Assembly (NCBI GenBank): GCA_013398955.1
Contig: VWPU01004886.1
Span: forward strand, 310,001-374,000
From: Callaeas wilsoni
Lineage: Eukaryota; Chordata; Aves; Passeriformes; Callaeidae
Direction: 5' to 3'
DNA: 64,000 nt
Numbering within the stretch: the stretch's first letter is position 1; every line of letters begins with the position of its first letter. The notes beneath the pieces were generated by a model that had not been told where the DNA came from, ran no database searches, and saw only the letters and a program-made list of their open reading frames with translations. Positions 51,903 to 64,000 of this stretch are shown one piece after another. The position numbers and the translations under genes were made by a program.

Positions 51903-53076
51903 ATACTTCAAAGCCAGGGTGGAAGCAAGGAATTTGGTTAGCTCTCTGTTTAATAGTTGAAAGAGCGTGGTTTGGGGTTTTTTAATGCACAAAATTCCTC
52001 TCAGTGAGACATGCCACACATTCTGATCTCTCCCCTTCAGGCAGTTACACACTATTAAATATGGGGTTGGAAATGACACGCGTCTGGAAATACAGAAATG
52101 AAACAACCTTCCACTTTCTGCACTGCACTATACAATGAAGGTGTTGTAAATTGTTAATTGAATGGCATGGGCTTCTAGTTAGTGGGGCTTTCTATAAATA
52201 GAAACTCTACATTCCAGTGTGTTGGCACTTTTTTATTTTCTTCAAACTAACTGAAGAACCTTTCTATGTACATAGAGATTAGCAAAGTTTTTAGTTTGTC
52301 TGTTTTTATTCCCTAACACATAGCTTGTGCTCTGTTCTCTTTACCTTCTCTTACCGAACTGTCTTTATGATATTTTTGTACTATCCCTGTTTTAAAAGAG
52401 AAGTAAAATCCAAACAACCTATAATGGTACTTGATATTCCCCATATCCTACCACCCAATAAATAGTGAAATATGATTATTGTATTTTAAATGACACTGCA
52501 CACAATAGATCGAAAATAATAGTAAAGTTTTGCCGTGAAGAATACAGAAAGGCAAACAGGGTACTGCTTGAGATGGAAACATAGGAGGTCCTTCGACCTT
52601 CCAAAGTTGTTCTGAAGTTTTGTGTTCCCACTCCGAGAAGACAATACTGTTTGTGAACAGCACTAGACTGGGAAGCTTATTCTCCCACAGTACTTTGATA
52701 GGTGACCAAAAAACTGCACATGGGAGGCATTTGGTGAGGAATTATAGGCCATTGAGTCTGAAGACTGCAATGTGAAACCAATGTAGGGTTTAATTTCATA
52801 GAAGGGAGAGGAGTAGATGATGGAATTAATCACTCAGTAGTCTGTGATCCTTCAGAATGCACTTTCTTTACAAAGCCATCACTCTTAGTCCAGCATATTT
52901 TAACTGCAGTGCTATAGCCCTAGGAGTGTGAACACAGCTTACAAGTATCAATGAGTAAATGCAAGATTATGTGGGATTAAATATACTATTTCTTTGAAAT
53001 GTGATGAGTTTCAAAATACCTCAAAAGATTGACTGAGATAGGTGTCCTTGGAAGTCTGATGGAACTTTCAGATAGC

Positions 53077-53098
53077 AATATTTTAAATTTAAAATATT
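53077..53098. repeat. Perfect 22-bp AT palindrome
   Basis: AATATTTTAAA is followed directly by its reverse complement TTTAAAATATT with no spacer. A partial echo (TTTAATATTTAAAATT) follows. Confidence 0.9.
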
Positions 53099-54120
53099 TA
53101 ATATTTAAAATTCTGAATTTTCTGCTATTAAATTCAACAATTCAGTATTTGATTGGAGATTCCATGGGATGATCATTTTAAGGCAGATAGCAAAAAACAT
53201 GACAGAAACTGATGAGCCAATTTCATATCCAGCTTTCAAACCATCAAAACAAACTATATTGGCTCTTTATTGAGATTCGTTACACAGTCGCATGCAATTT
53301 GTCTAATTCTTCTTTTGCTGCTTTGCCAATACAAAAGCAATTCAAGAAACATCTAGTTTTGCTGTTGCCAGCACTGAGTGATGTTTCAACATGCTTAGGG
53401 ATTTTAGGGTATTTTAAAACCTCTGTATTCTTAGGAAAGAAAAAAATCTTTAACAGGTTTCTCACGTAGTTTAGAACATCCTGTGGATAATGTCTTGAAA
53501 ACACAGAAATTACAGGTGGAAATCAGAGCATATGGATTCTATATTAAGGAAGATAGACATTTAAGATTTTTTTTCTCTCATTCAGAGAACCTATCTACCT
53601 AGAAGCCAATCTGCACTTCAAGAAGACATGTGATTGTCAAATATTGTAAAATATTGCCAAGAAATAAAGGAGTCTGGGGATTTATATGTTCTTTTCATTG
53701 CACTTTTAATTAGGAAGAATTTATAATTTCTTCCAAGGACCTAAGTTTTGCCTTGAAAGTATAACAAAATTTTCAGAAGTCTAGTTGACTTTAAGTTAAA
53801 ATTTATCTTCTGTAAGCAAAACAAACATTTGAGAGTCAGTGGGGTTAGGCTTATAAGTACTTCCAAAAGTATGTTGCTCTTTTCCTCTTTTTCTTTTCAT
53901 GTTCCAAAGATATTTGCACTTTTCTGAAGTAGTTCTTCCCTTCATCCATCTGAACACAACACACAGTACTGAATTCAAATCATAGTTTTTTTAGTCATGG
54001 GATGAAGTTTGTGCCTACATAGAATGCAAGTAGTTTTTCCAAAGTGCTACCACAGAGAATCTCTGATAATGTTTCCCTGTCCCACATGATGTTTATCCCT
54101 TTTTTTATATATTGATACAA

Positions 54121-54159
54121 TTTTTTCCTTTTTTTTTTCCTTTTTTTCTTTTTTTTTTC
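54121..54159 (+). repeat. T-rich pyrimidine run
   Basis: Thirty-nine bases of T with occasional C lie just after the TTTTTTTATATATTGATACAA segment. No parent element is visible. Confidence 0.85.
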
Positions 54160-55889
54160 TCATGGGTCCTTTGACACACCTATTGGAAAATGCTTAGCTG
54201 ATAGATGAGATTATTTGCCAAAGGAATTTTGAAGACCAAGAACATTTGAAGAGCAAGACCTTGAGTCGCTGAGACAGAACCGATATGTCTTGTAACTTTA
54301 TTCAGAATTTCACAATCCTTGCTAAACTGCAAGATAAGAGCCAAAGGCAACAAACCAGCAGGAGCCAACTCAGAATGTGCCAAAGTTCATAGAACAGTTG
54401 CTTCAGGCTAAAGTTTGCTGACCCTTAATCACTCGGGGTCATCAGTGGTTCTGCTGCAGGGCCCTGCAGAACGTGAGCCCGATCAGATCTCCCGCTGCTC
54501 CTGCCCAGGCTACCGGTAGGGTGGAGTGAAAGCTGGGATACACGAATTCCAAGGCAGCCTTTCATCGGTGTCTGCCTGTAAGAATGCTTTTTTGGACTAC
54601 CATCCTTCCGTAACACATGTGTTTTCTAATTCTAAACTTCCTTAATCTCTTGCAAATGGTGTAGGTGGGGTTAATCACAACACAGGCAGAAGATTCCTTC
54701 CAGTTAACATACCTTGTATGCTTTTGGTACTGTGTTTTGTCATTGACTGATATTAATGTAAGCACATACGTACACAGTTTAAGTTTTAAATCATTTTTTG
54801 TTAAGTCACAGTGATAACGTTGTTGAGAAATGTCCTTTTCCTGTTAAGTCTCCTTTGACTCTTGGTATTACCTTCAATAACTGCATTACAATGATTATGT
54901 TACATTGCTGCACAATCCTGTGAAAGACTGTAGAGAAACAACTGGCATTTCACATTCTAATCTTGCAACAAATTAAGCATGTAAGCATGCACTGACAAAA
55001 AACATGCTTCAGTCTTGTGGTCTGTAACAAGATACCCAGTAATAGCTACTAACGAGTATTGGTTAATGCAACAATGATGCCATTCATGATACAGTAAAAT
55101 CTTTAAGGCATATTTTTATGAGCTGTACTATATTTGGACAGTTCACAAATTTTTACAAATGTTGTCTTTATGACAGTGATAGAACTTTAGAAAATATCCC
55201 TGCAAGATAAAGGCATTTCAGCATAGTCCATGAAGAACATAAATTGCATAAAAAAGTTTTGAGAATTCTTCAAAAGCACCAGAATTGTCAGTGTTTCTCA
55301 TAATCCTTTTATATATGAAAGCAGAAAAAGAGAAAAGAGGCATAAGGGCATATTGACCCCTGGAGCAGCAGTGTGCTGAAGGGGCTGAGTATTTGGGAAA
55401 CGGATGATCCTCTTTAAAAGGAAAGTGGAAATGGGGAAAAGGGAAGGACAATAACAGTTCATGTTTCACTAAAAATTAGAAGATTAAACAGTTCATGAAG
55501 AAAAAACACCAAAATATTCTAGATCAAAAATATTCTATATTTTTTAATGTTCAGGATTATGAGCACCTAGATGCTTCAGAAAATTACTTATAGGGCAAGA
55601 TTCACAGCTGTGAGAAAAGCCAAAACACAGGAGGCTGGAATTCTTCACACTTTTTCTCATAAGGATCATCCCCACCTCTATCAGCAAAGCTGTCTCGTTG
55701 ACTGTTCCAAGTGCTTTCAGTACTGTACTCTTGCTAGGATATCTGAAAACGTTTGATCTCAGTGTTCCCAGAATACTTAGAACGTTATTTATATGACACA
55801 AACGATCATTTTCCTTGTACTCCCACATTGGTCTGCATGAGGATTGTTGCTTTATGCTGGTTACATTCCTTCTGGTGTATGGGTAATTC

Positions 55890-55979
55890 TTCTGCCCTGT
55901 TTGTACAGGATCTTGCACAATGAGGTTGTGGTCCAAGTCTGTGGCTTTTGAGTGCTTCAGTAATACAAATAATGTTGTC
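55890..55979 (+). mobile_element. Ancient amniote retroposon tail (CR1/L3-type)
   Basis: The segment reads TTGTACAGGATCTTGCACAA, then TGAGGTTGTGGTCCAAGTCT, then TGCTTCAGTAATACAAATAA. This matches a repeat family I remember as abundant in turtles and crocodilians, with a tail like TGTACAGC-CCTAGCACAATGGGG...GGTCC...GCTAC-GTAATACAAATAATAA. Only the 3' end is recognisable. It explains part of the long antisense frame over 55544-55981. The exact family name is uncertain without a repeat library. Confidence 0.65.
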
Positions 55980-57089
55980 ACTACTTAAAATAGGTTTGTG
56001 AAGTGTAATCATGTCTGATCTTGATGAGAACTAAAGCAAAAATACTAGCAAGCTACCAATATCACCATTATTCTTATTTTTTCAATTGCTGCAAGTATGG
56101 TGTTTAATTCCAATAACAATCCTATTTCAAGAAGATTTAAGTGTAAAGACCAAGGTAAGGCAGTTCACACTAGGAGACAGACAAAAAAAAATCACAGAAT
56201 TATTAATGAATATAACATTTTTAAAAATGCTCTCAAATTGTCTTGTCTTCAAATAACAGTGGGCTAGGGACAGCATTTGACATGGGAAGGGACACTCGTA
56301 AGTCTTTGGGGAAATAATTGCTGGATGCAATGATTGACTGCATTTGACATGATAAGCCAGTCATAACAAGGCATCTATGAACAGGTTTTTGATCCAGGAA
56401 AGAAGGTATACTGTGAGAAAGAAACAAATAAACATAGTCAGAGTCTTTGTCAGAGTTAAGATCAGAAGCAGGGAATAAAAGAATAGCAATAAAGGTACTG
56501 ATTTGGACTGTGTTAGGTGAAATATGAAGATGATCATTGATAATTTTCATCTGAAATTGGTAGGTGTTGACTATCTCTACATATGAAAATCAAAACCGTT
56601 TTAAACAACAAATATAATGAATAATTTATATTAGACATTATGGAAATGGCATAAATATATGTAAAAATATCATTTGAGAAACACATGGTATGTAACTATG
56701 ACAGGGAAGTGTATATGAAGAATTAAGCAGAAAGTTTAAATTCAAGACTATTTTTATTGATACAGGATGGATTGAGAAATTTATAAAAAGGAAAAAAATG
56801 CACATAATTTTTCCTAGTTTGAAGGGTTTTTTTAAAAAATCTCTCTCCTAGCTATTAAAGAGTGGATTTTATCATTAATCTGTGTGAATAAATTATAGCT
56901 TTATTTTCTTCCATACATCATTGTCATCTTCTAGCAGATAGTCTTTAAGATTTACTGGAAAAAAAAGTCACAAATTTGCACTTCCTGCTGTCTGGTGATC
57001 TTACAGTACTATTAGCAAATTTTGCCCCAAAAACACTACCAGTATCACCTTTCAAAATGAGAAATTGACTCAGTTCTTCCCATTGGTAA

Positions 57090-57645
57090 ATCACCTTCCT
57101 GTATGAATCCACATGGAATATGCAACTTCCATAAAATGCATGGGAAATTCTTTCTTAATTCCTGTTGAGGTCTGTGTGGTTATCTGGAGTTCCCACAGAA
57201 GCTGTATGAGCTGTTTAATCTCTCCTTACAGTTTTCACTGGATTCTAATAGCTAGAATCAAAGTAGTAATTACGCTGTTACTGTGTTTTTGTCCCATGGG
57301 CTGTGTATGTACATGCCGAAGTTCCCACTCTTGCAGGCGTTGCTGCAGGTCAGCTAGAATGTCCAGCACTGGGAGCTCTGGTGTTTACCAAGCTTTTCAT
57401 TTCCACCTCTTCAACAAACACATCTGCTCTGTCAGTTTCTGGATACCCTGGAACTGACTCTCCCTCAGCTAAATAAGATTTTCCCAAAAAATTCAGCTGT
57501 CCTTCCACTAAAAGGCAGTACTTGAGGAAAATTTTGCTAGTTCTGCCCGTGACTCTCCCAAGTCTTGGCCCCATCAGCTGTTCATTAGAATCATACTGAT
57601 CCCACTGTGCTAGAGGGCTGTGTTCCTCACCTGCAGGAGGAATTC
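57090..57645 (-). pseudogene. Unidentified protein-like stretch, frameshifted (possible decayed coding sequence)
   Basis: On the minus strand a stop-to-stop frame of about 97 codons runs from 57645 to 57350 and includes EEHSPLAQWDQYDSNEQLMG and GYPETDRADVFVEEVEM. Near 57365 the protein-like signal shifts to another frame reading LPVLDILADLQQRLQEWELR, a convincing amphipathic helix. After two close stops around 57230-57245 the same frame reopens with GEIKQLIQLLWELQ down to about 57091. The + strand counterpart is Cys/Ser-rich, as expected for the complement of Gln/Glu/Leu codons. I do not recognise the protein. It may be a retrocopy, an old transposon gene, a pair of antisense exons, or chance. 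Confidence 0.25.
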
Positions 57646-57845
57646 ATCCAAATGAGAGAAACATTTCATTTTAGGATTCCTGCTCCACTGCCTATTTTGT
57701 TTTGGACTAAAGTAATTTTAAAAGCGTTTGGTAATTTCAATTTATAGGTAGTAGTTAAGTTGTTCACACCAAAGTTTGTATAACACATACAAAATAATTC
57801 CATGTAATAGGATCTTAAATTACTTTGAAAAAATTAGCTTCAAGT

Positions 57846-58155
57846 AGAATAATAGAATCGTTAAGGCTGATCATCTAACATTCAACCATGAACCTAACAC
57901 TGCAAGTTCCCCCACTAAACCATTTCCCCAAACAGTACATCTATTTGGTTTTTGAACACCTACAGGAGTAGTAACTCCACCACTTCCCTGAGCATCCTGT
58001 TTCAATGCTTGAACACACTCAGCGTGGTAATTTTTTCCTTCAATCTAAACCTCCCTTGGTGCAACTCGAGGCCATTTCCTCCCATCCCATTGCTTGTTAT
58101 TTGGGAGAAGAGGCTGATCCCCACCTTGCTACAGCCTCCTTTCAGGTTGTTTTGG
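57846..58155 (-). mobile_element. CR1 3' end fragment, antisense
   Basis: About 310 nt is the reverse complement of a CR1 3' region. It has AATAGAATCGTTAAGGCTGA, CACTAAACCATTTCCCCAAA, TTTTTGAACACCTACAGGAG, CTCCACCACTTCCCTGAGCA and GAGGCCATTTCCTCCCATCC. The end corresponding to the CR1 3' terminus is at 57846, and homology fades after about 58155. Small deletions against the family pattern show that it is old. Confidence 0.93.
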
Positions 58156-59803
58156 CATCAGAAGCTGTATTATGTTACTAGGCATTTTAAAATGATTGCT
58201 TTTAACCTGGCTCCTATAACTAAGCACTACAAAGGCTAATTAATTGTTTTATGATTCCTTTCTATAGTTGACAGTAGCAAATGGACTTAGTCTTGTTGGA
58301 TTTGTAACTTAGGTGACAAAAGGCTTTATGAGCATAAGGCAGCTCAACAGTTTGCTTCCTTCCCACATGAAGTACAACATGACACAGGCATGTCATGACC
58401 CTTCTTTGGAGGGGTACATTCAGTTGGTTCCCAGGCACCAAAATTGGTTCTCAAACTTTATTTCAGTAGCAGCTTGTAAAACTGACAGGGCAAATAAAGC
58501 ATCTGATGAAAGTGAGATTGAATTGACAAAAGAAACATCAATTTCTTTAGCATTTGAAGTCAGAAGAAATCAGGGAAGATAGCCTTCAGCAATCTAGGAA
58601 ATTATTCAGTGTTTGTCAGAGTCAGGGAAGGCTTTCCACTGATTTTCTCTTTAATTTAATTAATAAAATTACTGTGGTACAGCTGTGTTCAGGGTTTTAC
58701 ATGGGATCATGATTGGTGATTACTCCTGGAAAAGTTCATTTAATCCACAAGTGATTCAAATTAAATAAATACTCACAGATGGAATTGAGGTCAATTTTGT
58801 CACTTCAGAAGTAAATACTTTTATAGTATATCATATCTTTCATTCCTGGCAAGCACTTGGGAATCAGCCCAAAGTATAGCAAGTGGTTTGATAACTGTAC
58901 ATGGGAATGTGGAAAAGATATCTAATAGTGACTGGCTTTTAAGTCTTGCCAGCAAAGGCATAAGATTGATTCATTTACTACAGAATGCAATTAAAAGTTC
59001 AACCTTGTATTACTTTAATGGCAAACTAACAGTTAATTGTTACACCATTTACAAGAGAAAATTGCAGATTGGAATCATCTCAAGTCTTTAAAACAAATTA
59101 GGTTACCTCCTAGGAAAAAGATTGGATCCACTTTTCCATAACTTTGGAAAGATGTGACATAGTTTGAGAAGTCTCTCTTGTTCCAGCCGTTCCCATCCAT
59201 GGTGATTTCGTTCTTAGGTTATGTAAAGATCAAGATTAGTTCGTGAATCAGTATGTCAGCAACTTCCTTGCTCTAGTTTTTCAGGAGAATAAAAGCTAAA
59301 ATAAAAGCTCACACTTTATCTCATCACCTCTAGGCACTGGAACAGAGTGATTATCCCTGGCTAGTCAGGGGTTTTCGAAGGACAGAAGGCTGGCTATATT
59401 TTTGTCTGAAGCATTCATCACAAATAGAAATAAGACACAGACCAGAGAAGCCCAGGGGTGGTATGAAGACTCTCTTCTCTTCTGTTTAGCATCCAATCTC
59501 ATTATTAAACAAATCTACAAGAAGACTCGCTAGACACAACTAACTGAAATACAAATTTCTTTTTCTTTCTCTTCATCATAATGTCCTACACAAGAATTTC
59601 TTTATTTTTTTCTATCTGGCTTATTTAAATTAATTTAATAAATTTATTTACTGCCAAATACTTATGACCTACAACCTGAATCTCTCCTGAATATTTTAGT
59701 CTCCTAAAGACTATTTCTTTGCAATGCATGGCAGATAATTACCTATCAGACATAGAGGTCAGACTAGCTGCTCTCTTCTACTTTGTTTAATGCAATTTTT
59801 GTG

Positions 59804-59860
59804 GGAAGGAAGGAAGGAAGGAAGGAAGGAAGGAAGGAAGGAAGGAAGGAAGGAAAGGAA
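59804..59860 (+). repeat. (GGAA)n microsatellite, about 13-14 units
   Basis: A nearly perfect GGAA/AAGG tetranucleotide run covers about 55 bp, with one interruption at the 3' end (GGAAAGGAA). Multi-copy GGAA tracts can bind ETS-family factors, and the tract is probably polymorphic. Confidence 0.95.
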
Positions 59861-60819
59861 AACTAGGAGAAAAGCTAACTACATGACTAAAATCCTTTAA
59901 ATTTTACAATACATGAGTGTGTTAATTTGCAAAAGACATAAGCATATCAGGAAGTAATAATTTTCAGCACTTTCAGTACTTTTTAATCAGTGATGGTCTG
60001 AACAGTATCTAACAGCTTTCAGAACATTTTAATTTTTAATGGAAGCTAGAAATCTGTAGCCGCAGCAGCTTTTCTATAGCTTCATATGAGAGAACAGTTG
60101 TTGAAGATGGAGGCTATCCTGAAGTGCCCCTCTAGTAATGAAATTGTAAATCAATGTTTTGTGATGTGTTTTCCTTAGTCACAGCTTCCTAATAATTTAA
60201 CTATGGAATTTTCATCATAGAAGAAAAAAAATATCAGGAAACTTGCTGCAATGTATTTATTTGTATGCCAAGGTTGTTTCTATGTATATACAAACAACTT
60301 ATGGTTTTCTCCAGAACTAGATGCTTCTAGTGCCAGTATTTCAGGACTGCTCTGTTAGGAATATTCAGGTTTCATAACACTCATACCAATCAGGAGAGCG
60401 AGTGCTGGTATTTTGTGTGGTCTTTATTAAGCTGAAAGTTTGGATTGTTTAGTCCTGTTCAAATGTAGCTTTGAAGGTATGAACACTTGTAAATACTGTC
60501 ACATTCTCACAAACATAAATTGAGTTTCCTCAGACCACTTGGAAACCCATGGAAATTTCTTATTACTACTTATGGCAACAACAGCTCCTTCTGGTGCCAT
60601 TATTTGTTTTCTTGATGTCCGTGGAAAATACTTCAAGACAATCCGTCACATCTGTAGCACCTGTAAGGGTATACTTTGAGCCAACATCTTTTTCCTACTT
60701 GGATTTCAGGCTTGAATTTATGCACTTCTTTGATGTCTTCACAAGAAATTCTTACACTTTGTAGTACTCAGTGCACATAGCAGGAGCTATATCATCTTCC
60801 AAAAGTTCCCAATCCTTTG

Positions 60820-61600
60820 CTTTTTGGGGAACTCCCTTAAATCTCACTGATTCTAGTTTTCACAGAATTTTATCTTTTCCTCAGACTGAGTGCAGAACTG
60901 CTCTTCTGTATTCAGCAGTGTTTGGCATTATCTTCTCAGCCATTTTGTCCTACATCAAAAAGGGGCATCCAGATTCCTTTAGGAACTCAGAACAAATTAG
61001 TTCCGCCTCATTCTAAAAACTCTAAGAGATAAGCTAGTTTTGAACTAGATACCTTAGCTAAAGATGTCTGTTTTAATGGCTTGGCAATTTTGAATTATGT
61101 TAGTCCAGTTTTCAACCCATTTCACTGTCTGCTCTTCCAGCTCATACTTCCAGTTTTCAAATGAGAGTGCATTGGAAGACACCGCAGAAAATATTATGAA
61201 AGTTAAGGTATATTATATTACCTGCTCTCTTCTTGTCCACCTAGCTAGTGATTTACATCTTGAAAGACAAGTCAGCTTGGTCAAGGATGATTTGTTCTTA
61301 GTAAATTGACATTGATTGATCCCAATTGCCTTCCTGTGACTCATATCTTTGTTAATGGATTCCAAGGTCTGCTCCATGATCTTTCCCTGGTCTGAGATGG
61401 GCTTACAAGCTTAGAGTCATTGCTTCTTTGCCTCCTTTGAATATAGGTGTAAGCCTTTCCCACCCCTCAGGAATACCCCACAGCTGTCATGATTTTCCAT
61501 GATGTAAGTGGCCCTGCAGTCACATCAGCCATCTCTTTCAGCATGCCTGGGTAGATTTCCTTTAGTCTCACAGGTTAGAATACATTCAGTTTCCCTAAAT
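60820..61600 (-). mobile_element. Decayed CR1-clade LINE reverse transcriptase relic, antisense
   Basis: Read on the minus strand, successive blocks match the non-LTR reverse transcriptase of CR1. LKEIYPGMLKEMADVTAGPL lies near 61520-61580. GKIMEQTLESINKDMSHRKA is followed by a QCQFTKNKS block, the QHGF motif region, near 61290-61400. NIIYLNF is the DVIYLDF palm motif, with its catalytic Asp changed to Asn (near 61205-61235). Then come EEQTVKWVENW near 61110-61145 and, less surely, GVPQ near 60825-60840. Frames shift several times and stops intervene, so the copy is long dead. It is more diverged than the CR1 at 18.6 kb and retains a region usually lost by 5' truncation. Confidence 0.85.
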
Positions 61601-64000
61601 AGTTTCTAGCCTGTTGGGTCCTCACATCTGGATGTTCCTCTCTTTTCTAAATCATGTTAAGCCCAGGCGTTAGGGAGTAGGATTTGACTATGAAAAGTGA
61701 TCAGAGTGGTGCAAATTTTGACTACACTAGAAATAAAAAATAATGGAGAAATAGGCATTAGAAAGGCAGACTGAAAAAATCTTGATCTAATTTATCTATA
61801 GGTTAGCTTGTCACGGCTATCACATCACTTAAAAAAAGCACAAATACAAATAAAACTTTCATTCTATACTGCTGTTTTGAGAGATACAGCAAGCTTTGCA
61901 ACTTGCTGCATACACAGCCCATTCCTTCCTGAACTGAGTTCAGATTGCAAACACTGAGTTTGAAGGTCTGGAGTACATGGGTGGTCAAGGGTATTGCATT
62001 CTCCTGTTCTTTCCAATGAAAAACAGGCAGTCATACAAGGACTGGTACAGTGTTGTTTTGTTTGTTGGTTGGCCGGTTTATATTCACTAAGCCATATTTC
62101 TGCTTACTTTGCTGCCAAGACACAGGAAAGAAGTAAGTTTTTTTTAAAATAGATATCTACCCTTCCTGTGGCCAGATTGTAATTTAAATTTACATACTAA
62201 ACTAGGGATTAAGATGGATACAAAATTTTACATTCCTCTTACTCATATAAATCTTTCCACAAAACCTTTTTCATATGAAATACAGCTATTTTGCCATAAA
62301 TCTACTCCACCCGTCAGCAGACTAACTGCTTTTAAAACAGCACCTCTTCTTTTCGTGTAATGAAATGGGATTTGCGGCCTTTTAGAGCTTTTTGCACTAT
62401 TGTAGTCATGAGGAATATTTTTAAATGTTTGTGAAAAATTGGTTCTAGAAGAGTTGAGTGTGAACATAAGATTCGGTCAGAAGTGTATTGGCAGAAAATG
62501 CTTCATACTTGTAATAGTCCCTCTTAACTAAAATACAGAATAATTCAAACTCTCCTCAGGGAACTGGTATTGGTATGAAAGCCAAAAGTGTACTTGGACT
62601 CTTGTGTGCTGTTTCCCTCTGGAAAGTTTTGAAAGCTTAGAAGCTGTGAACTACATTTTTGTAATATGCCACACAAAGTTTGGGAAAGTTGGAACAATTC
62701 AGGAAGAAACTGTACTAGTAAGGCATGATCCTGGGGAAATACAGGAAATGCTCAGCACCTCACAGAATTGGACCCTCTTAGTACTCTCAGGATCTGCAGT
62801 GCATCTGTCTGCAAGCCTGAGTGAGATTTTCATGGGAATAGCGTGGGAACACAGACATCGATGAGATACTTCTTTGCTCAGAAACCAAAAATAAAATTCA
62901 GAACAAAATAAATAAAGCAATCCTGAAAGAAGAACAATTTTAGAACTTCTGGAAAAGGAACGAGTTTAAAAGGGCTCTCTTCAAAGTAAATGTGGCAATT
63001 AGTAAAAGTTTTGATAGAAATCCTGTGTTTTAAGAGTAGATTTTTATTACCATTTATGCCTATCCGTATATGCCTACACAGAATTGTGTCTTTAAAAGGG
63101 AAATGGACACAACATCAACAGGAAGATTGTAAGCCAGGTTGCCTCAGCTTGAGGCTTCACTTACTAAAGTAATTTGCAAAGTTCCTACTACAACTCTGTA
63201 TTGTGCTCTGTATCAGTAACAATTTGTTTTTTCCCATGAACTAGAAATGCATCATCTATAGAAAACAAAAATGTTTGGAATTTATGTTAGGTAAGTGAAT
63301 GGCAGTATTGAATCATATCCGACTTTTAAGTGCCCCACAAAAAGAGTTTATAAAATAAGGATTTTTCAGACAGAGCATGTCCTTCCCCAGCTATTGCTGA
63401 TCATTCTTTGAATACAATATTATTATACCTGTTAATTAAGATAAAAATTACAATATAATTTTTGTGATGTTTGGAGCTGCATCTACTCTAACTCTCACTG
63501 ATTCTAATCAAGATCTTATAAACAACTGATCTTAAATACGGAACTTCTTACTGGAAAACATTTTGATATCAGAAAGCAAGCTATAGAAATACAAAGCATG
63601 CTAGATCATTTAGAGTAGAAAAGCTTAGTAATTGTAAGAAAAAGGTGTATATGTTCAAAAATAAGATTAACTCCTTTTTATGTGTTAATCTCACAAAATG
63701 CTACACCTTTATACACGAGGCATAGAAAAGTCTGTCATGACATCCAGAATATTTGCAGAATTGGTTTTTAGGCACTTGAAAGCCCCCAACATTCCTTTTA
63801 ATGGTAAAGCATTATAATTTACATTTTAATGATGAGAAAAATTGGATGTTTGTAAGATTTGTAAGTGGCAAAAATGACTGTCCAACTACTACTGATGTTT
63901 CAGTAGCAGATCATGACTATCCCCAGTAGTCTTTGTCCAAGAAAAGGAATAACTAGTCTGCCATCTTATCCATGCAGTAAGCTCATCCTAACTATAACCT

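Larger units (their letters stand above)
41323..64000 (+). other. DLC1: DLC1 intron after the third coding exon (first 22.7 kb)
   Basis: The donor GTGAGT at 41323 is strong. I searched by eye for the next DLC1 coding exon (the GISEKEKAE-type linker and the EACDWLR SAM start) and for the alternative first exon of the shorter isoform, and did not find either. They should lie downstream. The stretch contains the repeats and candidate sites listed separately. About 43.0-46.4, 47-50.4, 52-54.1, 56-57, 58.2-59.7 and 61.7-64 kb hold nothing I can identify. Confidence 0.8.

Noticed and set aside
51780..52106. 108-codon minus-strand frame
   Set aside because: Its C-terminal half is the complement of the polypyrimidine tract and the rest has no protein-like pattern.
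55321..55350. Possible next DLC1 exon (AEKEK-like reading)
   Set aside because: No splice acceptor precedes it, and the following codons do not match the DLC1 linker or SAM start.
55544..55981. 145-codon minus-strand frame, the longest non-DLC1 frame
   Set aside because: Its start overlaps the antisense of the ancient retroposon tail; the remainder matches nothing I know.

Overview
This 64 kb window looks like part of a bird genome. It is AT-rich, intron-dominated vertebrate DNA with GT-AG spliced exons. It also carries several copies of the CR1 LINE family in different states of decay. Some of these keep the avian-type 3' end, which closes with repeated ATTCTATGAT-like octamers. No bacterial, viral or organellar gene organisation is visible.

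The only gene I can identify with confidence is the 5' coding part of DLC1 (deleted in liver cancer 1, a RhoGAP also called ARHGAP7/STARD12), on the + strand. Three consecutive coding exons of the long isoform are present. They are the large first coding exon (CDS 3100-4152, 351 codons), a 150-nt exon (38525-38674) and a 141-nt exon (41182-41322). All three junctions are phase 0, and together they encode 448 residues of the isoform-specific N-terminal extension. The SAM, RhoGAP and START domains expected of DLC1 are not in the window and should lie downstream.

Layout: 1-2987 is the end of an upstream intron. 2988-3099 is 5'UTR with a strong-context upstream ORF. 4153-38524 is a 34.4 kb intron with CR1 copies, microsatellites, tandem duplications, a CpG-enriched patch near 6.6 kb and GC-enriched patches near 26.3 and 36.9 kb. 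38675-41181 is a short 2.5 kb intron. 41323-64000 is the first 22.7 kb of the next intron. That intron holds a CTCF-like site, pyrimidine tracts, an old amniote repeat tail, a decayed antisense CR1 reverse transcriptase and an unidentified protein-like stretch on the minus strand.

I found no convincing evidence of an undescribed biological system. The observations most worth testing are the uORF, a possible in-phase 27-nt microexon, a possible short isoform made by read-through of exon 4, and two unidentified protein-like stretches (20.4 kb on +, 57.1-57.6 kb on -). Identification of DLC1 and CR1 is from memory of the families; no database search was run.
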